DNA of 64,000 nt from Paracoccaceae bacterium (GTDB taxonomy: Bacteria > Pseudomonadota > Alphaproteobacteria > Rhodobacterales > Rhodobacteraceae): the NCBI GenBank assembly GCA_033344815.1, contig JAWPMR010000001.1, positions 4,698,136 to 4,762,135 of the forward strand, written 5' to 3'. The translations under genes and the position numbers were made by a program. Numbering within the stretch: position 1 is the first letter of the stretch; each line of letters starts with the position of its first letter. The notes beneath the pieces are model-generated. The model was not told the origin of the DNA. It made no database searches and saw nothing but the letters and a program-made list of their open reading frames with translations. Shown one piece after another: positions 27,299-36,101 of this stretch.

Positions 27299-28216
27299 AT
27301 GTCCAGCATCCTGCTCATCGAACAGATCCTGAACGGCTTGCAGTTCGGCGTGATGCTGTTCCTCATGGCCGCTGGTTTGACGCTGATCTTTGGTGTTATG
27401 GGGCTGATCAACCTCGCGCATGGCTCGCTTTATATGGTCGGTGCTTTTGCGGCGGCGGCTGTGGCCGGGGCGACCGGGTCTTTTGTGCTCGCGCTCGCGG
27501 CCAGCCTTGTGGCAGCGGCAGCAGCAGGCGCCGTGGTCGAATTGGTAGTGATCCGTCGCCTTTATGACCGCGATCATCTGGATCAGGTGCTGGCAACCTT
27601 CGCGCTGATCCTGATCTTTTCCGAAGGCACGCGCTGGGTCTTTGGCTCCTTTCCTCTGTTTCTGGACATCCCGGCGGCACTGTCCGGGCCGGTCATGCTG
27701 CCCGGTGGCATCCAATATCCCGCATATCGTTTGCTGATCATCGCCATCGGGTTGTTGATTGCCTTTGGCCTGTTCCAACTGATCGCGCGCACCCGCATCG
27801 GTATTCAGATCCGCGCCGGAGAAAGTGATCGCGAAATGATCGCGGCCCTCGGCGTGGATATTTCCAAACTCTACACCATCGTCTTTGCCCTCGGCGCGGG
27901 CCTCGCTGGTCTCGCGGGTGCGTTGGTTGGTGCGATCCAATCGGTGCAGGTGGGCATGGGCGAACCGGTGCTGATCCTCGCTTTCGTGGTGATCGTGATT
28001 GGTGGGATCGGCTCGATCAAGGGGGCCTTGGTGGGGGCTTTGCTGGTCGGGCTGACCGACACGCTGGGCGGTGTGCTGTTGCCGATCCTGTTTGGCGCTT
28101 TCATGGAACCGTCTTCGGCCACGGTTGTCGGCTCCTCGCTGGCCTCCATGTCGATCTACATTCTGATGGCGGGGGTTTTACTGTTCAAGCCCACCGGCCT
28201 TTACGGGCGTGCCTGA
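27299..28216 (+). CDS. Branched-chain-type ABC permease, LivH family
   Basis: A 305-residue integral membrane protein. It opens with ILLIEQILNGLQFGVMLFLMAAGLTLIFGVMGLINLAHGSLYMVG in the usual LivH manner (residues 3-48) and contains QIRAGESDREMIAALGVDI, the cytoplasmic loop contacting the ATPase. It works with the LivM-like permease that starts at its end. The start at 27299 follows a GGAG site. Confidence 0.92.
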   Translation: MSSILLIEQILNGLQFGVMLFLMAAGLTLIFGVMGLINLAHGSLYMVGAFAAAAVAGATGSFVLALAASLVAAAAAGAVVELVVIRRLYDRDHLDQVLATFALILIFSEGTRWVFGSFPLFLDIPAALSGPVMLPGGIQYPAYRLLIIAIGLLIAFGLFQLIARTRIGIQIRAGESDREMIAALGVDISKLYTIVFALGAGLAGLAGALVGAIQSVQVGMGEPVLILAFVVIVIGGIGSIKGALVGALLVGLTDTLGGVLLPILFGAFMEPSSATVVGSSLASMSIYILMAGVLLFKPTGLYGRA

Positions 28217-28217
28217 G

Positions 28218-29201
28218 ATGGGCCGCGCTTCCCTCATAAACCTCGTATTGTTCGCCATGCTGCCTGTCACGGCGTTGATCGCGCTGATGTTGGATGAGCC
28301 TTTCATCATCACGCTCACGACCAAGGTTGCCATTCTGGCACTGGCTGGGGTGGGGCTGAACATCGCACTGGGGCTCGGGGGGCTGGTCAGCCTCGGACAT
28401 GCGGCGTTTTTCGGGATCGGCGGCTATGCCATGGGCATCCTCGCCCATCACGCGCAGACCTATACCCCCTTGATGGAGGCCCCCTTTCTGCTGGAGGGCA
28501 GCAATTCGATGCCCTTGATCTGGCTGGTCGCGGTGATCACAGGTGCCTTGGCCGCACTGGCCATTGGCGCGCTGTCCTTGCGCACCTCGGGTGTCTATTT
28601 CATCATGATCACGCTCGCTTTTGGTCAAATGCTTTACTATTTCGCGATCAGCTGGCCCGCTTATGGCGGTGAAGACGGGCTGTCGATCTATGTACGCAAC
28701 GGGTTTCCGGGTCTGAATACGCTGGTGCCGATCCAGTTTTTCGCGCTTTGTTTTATCGTGCTGGCTGTGGTGCTTTTTGGCGTCGGGCGTCTGGCCGCAT
28801 CGCCCTTTGGGCTGGCGCTGGCGGGCGCGCGGCAAAACCCGGAACGCGTGGAAACCGTCGGCTTGTCGCCCTATCGTTTGCGCCTTCTGGCCTTCGTGAT
28901 CTCGGGCGCCATCACCGCACTGGCAGGCGCGCTCTTTGCCGATCTCAACCGTTTTGTCAGCCCCACCATGCTCAGCTGGCACATGTCGGGCGAGATCATG
29001 ATCTTTGTCATTCTGGGCGGGGTCGGGCGCTTGTTTGGCCCGGTGGCGGGGGCTGCGCTGTTCATCCTGCTGGAACATGTCTTGGGCGGATTGTCTGATT
29101 TTTGGCATGTCTATCTGGGCATATTGCTGCTGCTGGTGGTGCTCTTTGCGCGCGGCGGGCTGATCGGCACCCTGGCCGGGCGGGAGGTTGCGCATGACTG
29201 A
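28218..29201 (+). CDS. Branched-chain-type ABC permease, LivM family
   Basis: A 327-residue permease starting at ATG 28218 (MGRASLINLV), one base after the LivH stop; a GTG at 28209 overlapping LivH is an alternative. Characteristic stretches are LGGLVSLGHAAFFGIGGYAMGI, LRTSGVYFIMITLAFGQM and AGARQNPERVETVGLSPYRLRL. Its 3' end overlaps the next ATPase gene by eight bases. Confidence 0.92.
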   Translation: MGRASLINLVLFAMLPVTALIALMLDEPFIITLTTKVAILALAGVGLNIALGLGGLVSLGHAAFFGIGGYAMGILAHHAQTYTPLMEAPFLLEGSNSMPLIWLVAVITGALAALAIGALSLRTSGVYFIMITLAFGQMLYYFAISWPAYGGEDGLSIYVRNGFPGLNTLVPIQFFALCFIVLAVVLFGVGRLAASPFGLALAGARQNPERVETVGLSPYRLRLLAFVISGAITALAGALFADLNRFVSPTMLSWHMSGEIMIFVILGGVGRLFGPVAGAALFILLEHVLGGLSDFWHVYLGILLLLVVLFARGGLIGTLAGREVAHD

Positions 29202-29949
29202 GGCCTTGTTGAATATCAAAGGCTTGCGCAAATCCTTTGGTGCGCTGATGGCCACAGATGACGTTAACTTGACGCTCAATCCCGGCGAAATCCACGCCCT
29301 GATCGGTCCCAACGGCGCGGGTAAATCAACCCTGATCAAACAGGTGGCGGGGGGGCTGACCCCGGACGCAGGTCAGGTGTGGTTTGACGGGCGCGATGTC
29401 ACGCCTCTGGATACGGTGGCGCGGGCGCGTGCCGGGCTGGGGCGAACGTTTCAGATCTCCTCACTCGCGATGGAATATACCGTTTTGCAAAACGCGGTGC
29501 TGGGGGCTTTGGGCGCGCGCGGCACGGTCTGGCGCTTTTTCAAGCCGGTGATGAAGGATGGCGAGTTGCGCGCGGTGGCGGAAGCGGCCCTGGAACGCGT
29601 CGGGCTGATGGATCACCGTGACAAGCGTACCGCAGACCTCAGCCACGGTCAGCGCCGCCTGTTGGAAGTCGCCGTGGCGCTGACGTTACAGCCGCGCGCG
29701 TTTTTGATGGATGAACCGATGGCGGGTCTGGGCGCGGGCGGGTCCAAGCGGCTCACCGGTTTCCTCGATGGGCTGCGCCGTGAAGCGCCCATTCTGCTGG
29801 TGGAACATGACATGGACGCGGTTTTTGCGCTGGCGGATCGGATTTCCGTGCTGGTCTATGGTAAGGTCATTGCGACCGGATCCGCAGCTGAGATCAAGGC
29901 CAACCGTGACGTGCGCGAAGCCTATCTGGGCGAGGAGGAGTCGATATGA
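29194..29949 (+). CDS. Branched-chain-type ABC ATPase, LivG family
   Basis: A 251-residue ATPase from the ATG at 29194 (MTEALLNIKGLRKSFG). Walker A is GPNGAGKST, with TFQISSLAMEYTVLQN after it, signature LSHGQRRLLEVAVAL (LSHGQ replaces LSGGQ, common in LivG) and Walker B AFLMDEPMAGL. The gene overlaps LivM by eight bases and LivF by four. Confidence 0.92.
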   Translation: MTEALLNIKGLRKSFGALMATDDVNLTLNPGEIHALIGPNGAGKSTLIKQVAGGLTPDAGQVWFDGRDVTPLDTVARARAGLGRTFQISSLAMEYTVLQNAVLGALGARGTVWRFFKPVMKDGELRAVAEAALERVGLMDHRDKRTADLSHGQRRLLEVAVALTLQPRAFLMDEPMAGLGAGGSKRLTGFLDGLRREAPILLVEHDMDAVFALADRISVLVYGKVIATGSAAEIKANRDVREAYLGEEESI

Positions 29950-30635
29950 GCTTCCTTGTGCTTGAGGGAATCGAGGCCTTCTATGGTCCCAGTCAGGCGC
30001 TTTTTGGCGTCGATCTGTCGCTGAAGGAAGGCGAGGTCTGCGCGCTGATGGGGCGCAACGGAATGGGGAAATCCTCAACGGTTAAAGTCATTTGCCGCTT
30101 GTTGAAACACGCGGGCGGAACGGTGCGCTTTGACGGGCATGACATTGGCAATTTACCCCCGCACAAAGCCGCGCAAGCGGGCATGGGGTTGGTGCCAGAA
30201 GGTCGGCGGTGTTTTCCCAATCTGACGGTCAATGAGAATCTGATCGCTGCAGCGCGCGCCGGGCACTGGGATTTCGCGCGCGTGACGGAGTTGTTTCCGC
30301 GCTTGGCGGAACGGCGCGATCAATCCGCCGCCTCGCTGTCGGGTGGGGAGCAACAAATGCTGGCCATTGGACGCGCGCTGATGACCAACCCGCGCCTGAT
30401 GCTGTTGGATGAAGCGACCGAAGGGCTAGCCCCTGTGGTGCGGCAGGAAATCTGGGCCGCGCTGCGCCAGTTGAAATCGCAGACCGGCATGGCGCTGCTG
30501 GTGGTGGATAAATCGCTCGCAGAATTGCGCGGGGTGGCCGATCAGGCGGTGATTCTGGAGCGTGGTACCAGCGTCTGGGCCGGGGCGATGACAGAGATTA
30601 CGGCGGGCGTGGCCGATCAGTATTTAGGCGTTTGA
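29946..30635 (+). CDS. Branched-chain-type ABC ATPase, LivF family
   Basis: A 229-residue ATPase. Walker A is GRNGMGKSS, followed by GLVPEGRRCFPNLTVNENL, signature SLSGGEQQMLAIGRAL and Walker B LMLLDEATEGL. It completes the importer started at 26073. It overlaps LivG by four bases (ATGA) and is followed 27 bp later by a RidA gene. Confidence 0.92.
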   Translation: MSFLVLEGIEAFYGPSQALFGVDLSLKEGEVCALMGRNGMGKSSTVKVICRLLKHAGGTVRFDGHDIGNLPPHKAAQAGMGLVPEGRRCFPNLTVNENLIAAARAGHWDFARVTELFPRLAERRDQSAASLSGGEQQMLAIGRALMTNPRLMLLDEATEGLAPVVRQEIWAALRQLKSQTGMALLVVDKSLAELRGVADQAVILERGTSVWAGAMTEITAGVADQYLGV

Positions 30636-30662
30636 CGCAGCCATTTCAGGAAAGGACAGCAC

Positions 30663-31061
30663 ATGCCGCATCAGATTATCCACCCGGAAGGTTGGAAACC
30701 GGCCAAGGGCTATGCCAACGGCATTTTGACAGAGGGGGGCACGCTTTATGTCGGCGGGCAGATCGGCTGGACCGCGGATCAGGTGTTTGAGGCGCGCGAT
30801 TTCATCGGCCAGATGCGTCAGGCCTTGATGAACATCCGCGCCGTGGTCGAAGCCGCAGGCGGGAAGCCCGAGGATATCGCGCGCCTGACATGGTATGTGA
30901 CGGATAAGGCTGAATATCTGGCGCATCAGGTCGAGGTCGGCGCCGCCTATCGTGACGTCTTCGGGCGGCATTTTCCGGCCATGACCATGGTTGTTGTGTC
31001 TGCCCTGGTCGAGGATCAAGCGCGCGTTGAAATCGAGGCCACGGCCGAAATTTCCCATTGA
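30663..31061 (+). CDS. RidA/YjgF-family protein
   Basis: A 132-residue RidA (YER057c/UK114) family protein behind an AGGAAAGGA site. It contains GTLYVGGQIGWTADQVF, QALMNIRAVVEAAGGKPEDIARLTWYVTD and the C-terminal PAMTMVVVSALVEDQARVEIEATA. RidA proteins hydrolyse reactive enamine/imine intermediates made by PLP enzymes; related proteins act as 2-aminomuconate deaminases in anthranilate-type pathways. Either job fits a gene at the end of the kynurenine operon. The active-site arginine usually seen in the C-terminal strand appears as E-D-Q-A-R-V, so deaminase activity is plausible but unproven. Confidence 0.85.
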   Translation: MPHQIIHPEGWKPAKGYANGILTEGGTLYVGGQIGWTADQVFEARDFIGQMRQALMNIRAVVEAAGGKPEDIARLTWYVTDKAEYLAHQVEVGAAYRDVFGRHFPAMTMVVVSALVEDQARVEIEATAEISH

Positions 31062-31133
31062 AATTTTAGGGCGTTGTGCCTGATATTTAGAGAGCGCGGC
31101 ACACCGTGAAATGTCCTTTCTGCCGTAACGCGA

Positions 31134-31475
31134 TCAGAAGTTGACCGGCACCAGCACGCGTCCTCCCACGCCTGAAAACAGAGGAATTTGTTTGCCATCT
31201 TTTGTTGTTGCAGCAGCAAAGGGCGGAGCCAGTTCCTTGCCCTTAAACTTCGCCATCGAAATATCGGGGGTCAGTCCGCACCCCTTGTTTCCCGCAGCGC
31301 CATGAATATGCGCCAGCGACAGGCGGTCGCCTTTGAAAGACGCATGTTTATAAGCAGCAACGACGCGTTTCGCACCGGCCTCACTTGTACACCAAACGAA
31401 TAGGTTTTCTGCTCTGGCAGAGGTGGCAATTGAGATCGTCGCGATGGAAATCAAAAATGCAAATGCATGTTTCAT
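31134..31475 (-). CDS. Small secreted hypothetical protein
   Basis: A 113-residue protein with a clear Sec signal peptide (MKHAFAFLISIATISIATSARA-EN). The mature part has two cysteines (in VWCTS and NKGCGL) that could form a disulfide in the periplasm. It was not matched to a known family. It is a single gene facing the RidA gene, with AAAGG before the start. Codon use looks ordinary for the region. Its role is unknown. Confidence 0.65.
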   Translation of the reverse strand: MKHAFAFLISIATISIATSARAENLFVWCTSEAGAKRVVAAYKHASFKGDRLSLAHIHGAAGNKGCGLTPDISMAKFKGKELAPPFAAATTKDGKQIPLFSGVGGRVLVPVNF

Positions 31476-31737
31476 CTAAAATACCTTTTTCAATCTAAAC
31501 GGCGACAACGTTAATATAGCGTGCAAATTTTGCAACTTTCTTGGCGTTTTTCGCGGCGCAGAGGTTGGCGCAATTAACAGATGATGAAGTCCCAAAGCGC
31601 TGCTTTCGGCCCAAGTTTTGCGTCAGGCAGACCATCCAGAGGATGCGGACAGCCCGAAGCTTGGGGGCAAAATTGGGCTCGCCCAGATCAGGGAAGGTCT
31701 CCGGCAAACCAAGTGACCGTCCTCGCAAAGCAAGATG
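31476..31737. other. Gene-free gap upstream of the small secreted gene
   Basis: About 260 bases without a supported gene. Open frames on both strands here have no ribosome-binding site and run into the phoX terminator. It presumably contains the promoter of the small secreted gene, but none is clear. Confidence 0.4.
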
Positions 31738-31776
31738 AAAAAAAGGCCCCGCCGGGAGAGCGGAGCCTTTTATTTT
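31738..31776 (-). terminator. Rho-independent terminator of phoX
   Basis: On the minus strand an AAAAGGCTCCGC..GCGGGGCCTTTT stem (arms about 31743-31752 and 31761-31771, A-tract/T-tract on both sides) is followed by TTTTTTCATC. It lies 20 bp past the phoX stop. It could act in both directions. Confidence 0.85.
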
Positions 31777-31794
31777 CATAAGGTTACATGTACC

Positions 31795-33825
31795 TTAGAT
31801 GGCGATTTTTCCACCGCCCTGTTTCGTGACCACAACCACGGAGGGACGCGGTGGCATGGCGTCATCAAAGTCCGGCCAGCGTGTCGCAGGATCCTCGAAT
31901 GTGGAATTGCGCTCAAACCCTTTGAAGTCCTTGGTGCCATCCGTGCCCGGGTGCTGCACCGCGAGGAACAGGGTTTCACCGCTGTCATGGAAATAGGGAC
32001 CGCAAAGCTCACCGCCGACCGGGCAGCGGAAAAACAGCTTGGATGTTCCGCGCAGGTCGCCGTCGGTTTCCAGCCCGTAAAGACCGTCCGATTTCCCGGT
32101 TTTGCCCCAGCTGGAGCCCTGATCGGTGGAGATCCACAACCGCCCGTCCGTATCAAACGCGCAGTTGTCCGGAGAGCCGAACCAACCGTTTTCCGATGTT
32201 TCTGGGTTCCACTGCGCGCCAACCTCTTCAACGGTTGGATCACCGCATTTCACCAGAATTGACCATGTGCCGGTGGTGGAGGCATGATTGCCGTCGGCTT
32301 CCCTGATCTCGATGATGTGACCAAAGGAGCTTTCAGGCCGGGGGTTGGCAGCATTGACCTGATCTGCCTTGCGGCGGGTGTTGTTGGTCAACATGATGTA
32401 GGCCGTGCCGTTTGGACCGGGTTGTGCATCCTCGGGCCGGTCCATGGGGGTCGCACCCAGCAGATCGGCCGCGATACGCGTGTCGATCATCACATCCGCC
32501 TGGCTGTTGAAACCATTTTCGGCCGTCAGCGGCCCCTCACCATGCACCAGGGGCAACCAGGCGATGGTCCCATCCTCATCGAAACGCGCCACATAGAGCG
32601 TGCCATCTGACATCAACGGGCTGCCGAAGACGCTGTTTTCGTCTGTAACGGTGCCGCCTGAGACATATTTGTACTGATAATCAAAGCGGTTATCGTCACC
32701 CGAATAGACCACCAGATGACCGTCAGAGGATATGGTTGTTTCAGCCCCTTCGTGACGGAAACGCCCCATTGCCGTATGTTTGATCGGCTTGGCATCCGGG
32801 TTGCGCGGGTCGACCTCGACGATCCAGCCCCAACGGTTGGGTTCATTGGGTTCCTTGTCGATGTTCCAGCGGTCGTGATGCTGACCCCAGGCATACCAGC
32901 GCCCCGGTACGCCATAACGTTTCATGCCGACGGCTTCCGGTTGCGCAGAGACGTCGGGTTTATCCTCGCCATCCACCACATCGGTCCAAAAATACCCGTG
33001 GAAGTTTTCCTCCGCCATCAGATATGTGCCCCAGGGCGTCATACCTCCGGCGCAGTTGTTGACAGTGCCAATGACAGTCATGCCTTCTGGATCGGCGTTG
33101 GTTTTCATCCGGGCGTGGCCCGCAGCGGGGCCGTCGATGGTCATTTCCGTGTCCAGCGGCGTGATGCGGCGGTTATACTGGCTGTCCCGCACAAGTGCCC
33201 ATTTGCCATCCGACCCTTGGGCAATTTCGACCACGGAACCACCATGGGCCGCCATTTCGATGTCCACGAGTTCCTTGGTCATGCCTTTGAAACCATCGCG
33301 GTCCTGACGTCCCAAACCGGGGAACATGACCTCTTCATTGGTGTACTCGTGGTTCACACAGAGCAAACCGCGCGTGCCTTCTTCATTCAGCGCGGTAAAA
33401 CCAACGTAGTCGTTGTTATACCCGAACTGTTTCAGCTGCGCTTCGGCGGTCTGGTTCATCACGTCAAATTCGGGTGCATCCGCGGTGATCGGATCACCCC
33501 AGCGCAGCAGTACATCGGCGTTATACCCTTCCGCGACATGGTGCTTTTCATCATTGCCCCATGTCAGTTCGTCGAAATTGTAACGGCTGGCAGCACTGGC
33601 TGCGGCGGCCTGTTTTGGGGCAATCATGGCAGATGTGCCAAACAATGCGGTGGTCGCAGTCACGCCCAAAACGCCCTTGAGCATGTCGCGCCGGCCATAG
33701 CGACGGTTGATCACGTCCCCGATCGTGCGGCCCAGATTTGGGTTTGTCGGGATGTCGTCAAAAGCCTCATAGGCTTCTGCTTTATTGCCGATTGACGGGT
33801 CCTGGATGATGTCTTTGCGGTCCAT
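31795..33825 (-). CDS. phoX: PhoX-family alkaline phosphatase (DUF839)
   Basis: A 676-residue protein of the PhoX family. The N-terminal twin-arginine region reads NRRYGRRDMLKGVLGVTATTALFG (residues about 37-60), as for Tat export. The body contains FTALNEEGTRGLLCVNHEYTNEEVMFPG, VNNCAGGMTPWGTYLMAEENFHGYF, NRWGWIVEVDPRNP and FGSPDNCAFDTDGRLWISTDQG, with the calcium/iron ligands of PhoX. It releases phosphate from organic esters in the periplasm or outside the cell and is typically phosphate-starvation induced. It is monocistronic with its own terminator. Confidence 0.92.
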   Translation of the reverse strand: MDRKDIIQDPSIGNKAEAYEAFDDIPTNPNLGRTIGDVINRRYGRRDMLKGVLGVTATTALFGTSAMIAPKQAAAASAASRYNFDELTWGNDEKHHVAEGYNADVLLRWGDPITADAPEFDVMNQTAEAQLKQFGYNNDYVGFTALNEEGTRGLLCVNHEYTNEEVMFPGLGRQDRDGFKGMTKELVDIEMAAHGGSVVEIAQGSDGKWALVRDSQYNRRITPLDTEMTIDGPAAGHARMKTNADPEGMTVIGTVNNCAGGMTPWGTYLMAEENFHGYFWTDVVDGEDKPDVSAQPEAVGMKRYGVPGRWYAWGQHHDRWNIDKEPNEPNRWGWIVEVDPRNPDAKPIKHTAMGRFRHEGAETTISSDGHLVVYSGDDNRFDYQYKYVSGGTVTDENSVFGSPLMSDGTLYVARFDEDGTIAWLPLVHGEGPLTAENGFNSQADVMIDTRIAADLLGATPMDRPEDAQPGPNGTAYIMLTNNTRRKADQVNAANPRPESSFGHIIEIREADGNHASTTGTWSILVKCGDPTVEEVGAQWNPETSENGWFGSPDNCAFDTDGRLWISTDQGSSWGKTGKSDGLYGLETDGDLRGTSKLFFRCPVGGELCGPYFHDSGETLFLAVQHPGTDGTKDFKGFERNSTFEDPATRWPDFDDAMPPRPSVVVVTKQGGGKIAI

Positions 33826-33982
33826 TTGCTTCCTCGTGTTGGTGGCGATGTAAATGAAACGGTCGCAGTGGTGCGCCGTCTTTATGGGTCTGATATGGTC
33901 GGCCGATGTAACGGCACTGTGACGTCTCAGACTGATTTATTGGGTTTCCCGGGATGAGTGTAGCTGCAACTGAGGCGTGAAA

Positions 33983-35185
33983 TCAAGTGAAAGCGGCGAG
34001 CAGATCAGGGATGTGCTTCTTGAAAGGGAAAAAGCCCTTTGTTGCCAAGGGCCAAGCCGCAGAATCATAAGGGCGTCGTATTGAGACGACAGACGGCGCG
34101 TTCGGATTTTTGCACAGGTTTGCGATGACTGCGGCAATCGGTCCCACAGGTGCATGGGCGGTTACGATCTGTTGCAGGTTCTGCGCATCGGCCCATGTGA
34201 TGATGTCTTGCACTGTGGCGGTATTTTCGGGCGCGCCCCCAAGCTTGTCGCCCCAACGTGACGCGGTGTCCTTGAGCGCTGACCGTTGAAATGTCGCGAT
34301 ATGGGGCGCCGGGGTCAGGGGGCTGAACCCATTGCGCACCATCAGCGTGGCGGTGCAGGCCGGGCTCATGTGATCAAGGATGAAACCCGGGCTGAGGTCT
34401 TCGCAGTGCAGCAACAGACCGGTTCTGAGTGTTGGATCTGCTGTGGCGGCGGGCGGCAACGTCCCGGGCGCGGGATTGGATGGTGCCGCAAGAGCTTCGG
34501 CATGTGGCGCGAGATCTTTTGGCGTGAAACGGCCTTCCGTGTATTTTTCGATGTTGCTGGCGCGGGCGAGATAGGTTTTGCCAAGCGTTTGCTGGCCTGA
34601 GACCCACCGCCAGCTGAGCGTATTGGAGGCCGGATCCCCGTCAAGCAGATGGCGCAAAAAGAAATCAGCACCCAGGGCCCACGGCAGGCGCAGCGTGAAA
34701 ACCCAGATGGATGCGAACCACATACGCGCGTGGTTGTGTAGATATCCGGTTTGCACAAGCTCCTGTCCCCAGGCGTCGAAACAATCAATACCAGTGGTTC
34801 CCAAACAGGCGCTTTCCCAGCGGGCGCGCAGCCCTGATTGGGTTTGCAAATTGTTGTGATCAGTTTGCAAAGTGGTCTGATACTGATCCCAGACGCCAGG
34901 TCTCAATTCCAGCCAGCCTTTCCAGTAGGTGCGCCAGAACACTTCCTGAATGAACTTTTCAGCCGCCTGCGGGCTGTGGCGCGCGAGCACGGAGGCCAGC
35001 ACTTCGCTTTCGGTCATCAAGCGACATCGAAGGTAAGGGGAGAGGCCCGAAACACCACTGTGGCGTCCTGCCCCAAGGTCATAATTACGCCGGGCGGCAT
35101 AGGTCCGCCCGGCATCCGGTAAAAATCGAGACAATCTTTCCAGGGCGGCCGTGCGGGTCGGTGTGAATGTTTCCAACGCGTTCAT
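33983..35185 (-). CDS. Photolyase/cryptochrome-like FAD protein with reversed domain order
   Basis: A 400-residue protein. Residues about 20-235 carry the photolyase FAD-binding helical domain: YDLGAGRHSGVSGLSPYLRCRLMTESEVL, FWRTYWKGWLELRPGVW, YLHNHARMWFASIWVFTL and NTLSWRWVSGQQTLGKTYLARASNIEKY. The usual N-terminal alpha/beta antenna domain is missing from the front. Instead residues about 250-398 (RTGLLLHCEDLSPGFI, IVTAHAPVGPIAAVIANL, FFPFKKHIPDLLAAF) look like a Rossmann-type alpha/beta domain placed at the C-terminus. It may repair DNA lesions or act as a light sensor; activity is not decided by sequence. It is a single gene, next to phoX. Confidence 0.75.
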   Translation of the reverse strand: MNALETFTPTRTAALERLSRFLPDAGRTYAARRNYDLGAGRHSGVSGLSPYLRCRLMTESEVLASVLARHSPQAAEKFIQEVFWRTYWKGWLELRPGVWDQYQTTLQTDHNNLQTQSGLRARWESACLGTTGIDCFDAWGQELVQTGYLHNHARMWFASIWVFTLRLPWALGADFFLRHLLDGDPASNTLSWRWVSGQQTLGKTYLARASNIEKYTEGRFTPKDLAPHAEALAAPSNPAPGTLPPAATADPTLRTGLLLHCEDLSPGFILDHMSPACTATLMVRNGFSPLTPAPHIATFQRSALKDTASRWGDKLGGAPENTATVQDIITWADAQNLQQIVTAHAPVGPIAAVIANLCKNPNAPSVVSIRRPYDSAAWPLATKGFFPFKKHIPDLLAAFT

Positions 35186-35336
35186 GGGCGGGCAGATAAC
35201 GCAGTCCGTCGATTGTTCAATATGATTACCTAAGATTGAACCGGTCCCCCTTGCAGCCCCCGTTTGGCAATACTAAGCTTTGGGTAACGGTTCGCGGAGT
35301 ATGGTCTTGGCGAACACCAACGAACAGGCATCCCTC

Positions 35337-35966
35337 ATGAACGATCCCATCGACACCTATATGAATCTTGTCCCCATGGTTGTGGAACAAACCAGCCGGG
35401 GCGAGCGCGCGTATGATATCTTCTCGCGCCTCCTGAAAGAGCGGATCATTTTCCTGTCTGGTCCCGTGCATGACGGTATGTCGCAACTCATCGTGGCACA
35501 ATTGTTGCATCTTGAAGCGGAAAACCCGTCCAAGGAAATCAGCATGTATATCAACTCGCCGGGCGGTGTCGTGACCTCCGGCCTGTCGATCTATGACACC
35601 ATGCAATACATCAAACCCAAGGTATCGACTCTGGTGATCGGGCAGGCGGCTTCCATGGGATCGCTGCTTTTGACGGCAGGTGAGACAGGCATGCGGTTTT
35701 CTTTGCCCAACTCCCGCGTCATGGTGCATCAGCCTTCTGGCGGGTATCAGGGGCAGGCCACGGACATCATGATCCACGCGCAAGAGACCCAGAAACTTAA
35801 GACTCGCCTGAACGAGATTTACGTCAAGCACACCGGTCAAACCCTTAAAAAGGTTGAAGATGCGCTGGAGCGTGACAACTTCATGTCACCGGAAGAGGCG
35901 CAAAAATTTGGTCTGATTGACGAGATCGTGGAGAGCCGCGGCAAGGAAGATGACGACACGAAATAG
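35337..35966 (+). CDS. clpP: ATP-dependent Clp protease, proteolytic subunit
   Basis: A 209-residue serine protease starting at ATG 35337 ([18 protein letters not shown]); upstream in-frame codons would add an atypical leader. The triad is Ser106 (GQAASMGS), His131 (MVHQPSGG) and Asp180 ([11 protein letters not shown]). ClpP assembles into a 14-mer chamber and degrades proteins unfolded by ClpX, encoded 135 bp downstream. The clpP-clpX order is conserved widely. Confidence 0.97.
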   Translation: MNDPIDTYMNLVPMVVEQTSRGERAYDIFSRLLKERIIFLSGPVHDGMSQLIVAQLLHLEAENPSKEISMYINSPGGVVTSGLSIYDTMQYIKPKVSTLVIGQAASMGSLLLTAGETGMRFSLPNSRVMVHQPSGGYQGQATDIMIHAQETQKLKTRLNEIYVKHTGQTLKKVEDALERDNFMSPEEAQKFGLIDEIVESRGKEDDDTK

Positions 35967-36101
35967 GCTTTGAGGTCCACGGTCAGTTTACCAATTAGCG
36001 ATTGTGGACCTGAAAACGCTGGCCTAAGCTGAGATGAGAGTATCGAACGCCGCGCCATGCGGGGCGACACAGATGACACGCGAGACCTGAAAGAGTTGAC
36101 T

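Noticed and set aside
31495-31779. 94-codon minus-strand frame upstream of the small secreted gene
   Set aside because: It begins inside the phoX terminator stem, has no ribosome-binding site and no conserved motifs.
33906-33923. Pho-box-like ATGTAAC-GGCA-CTGTGAC upstream of phoX
   Set aside because: Spacing (7-4-7) fits, but the bases match the consensus weakly and the orientation is opposite to phoX.
36057-36101. Extended ClpX start at 36057
   Set aside because: The extra residues precede the conserved ClpX N-terminus; the ATG at 36102 gives the usual length of about 421 residues.
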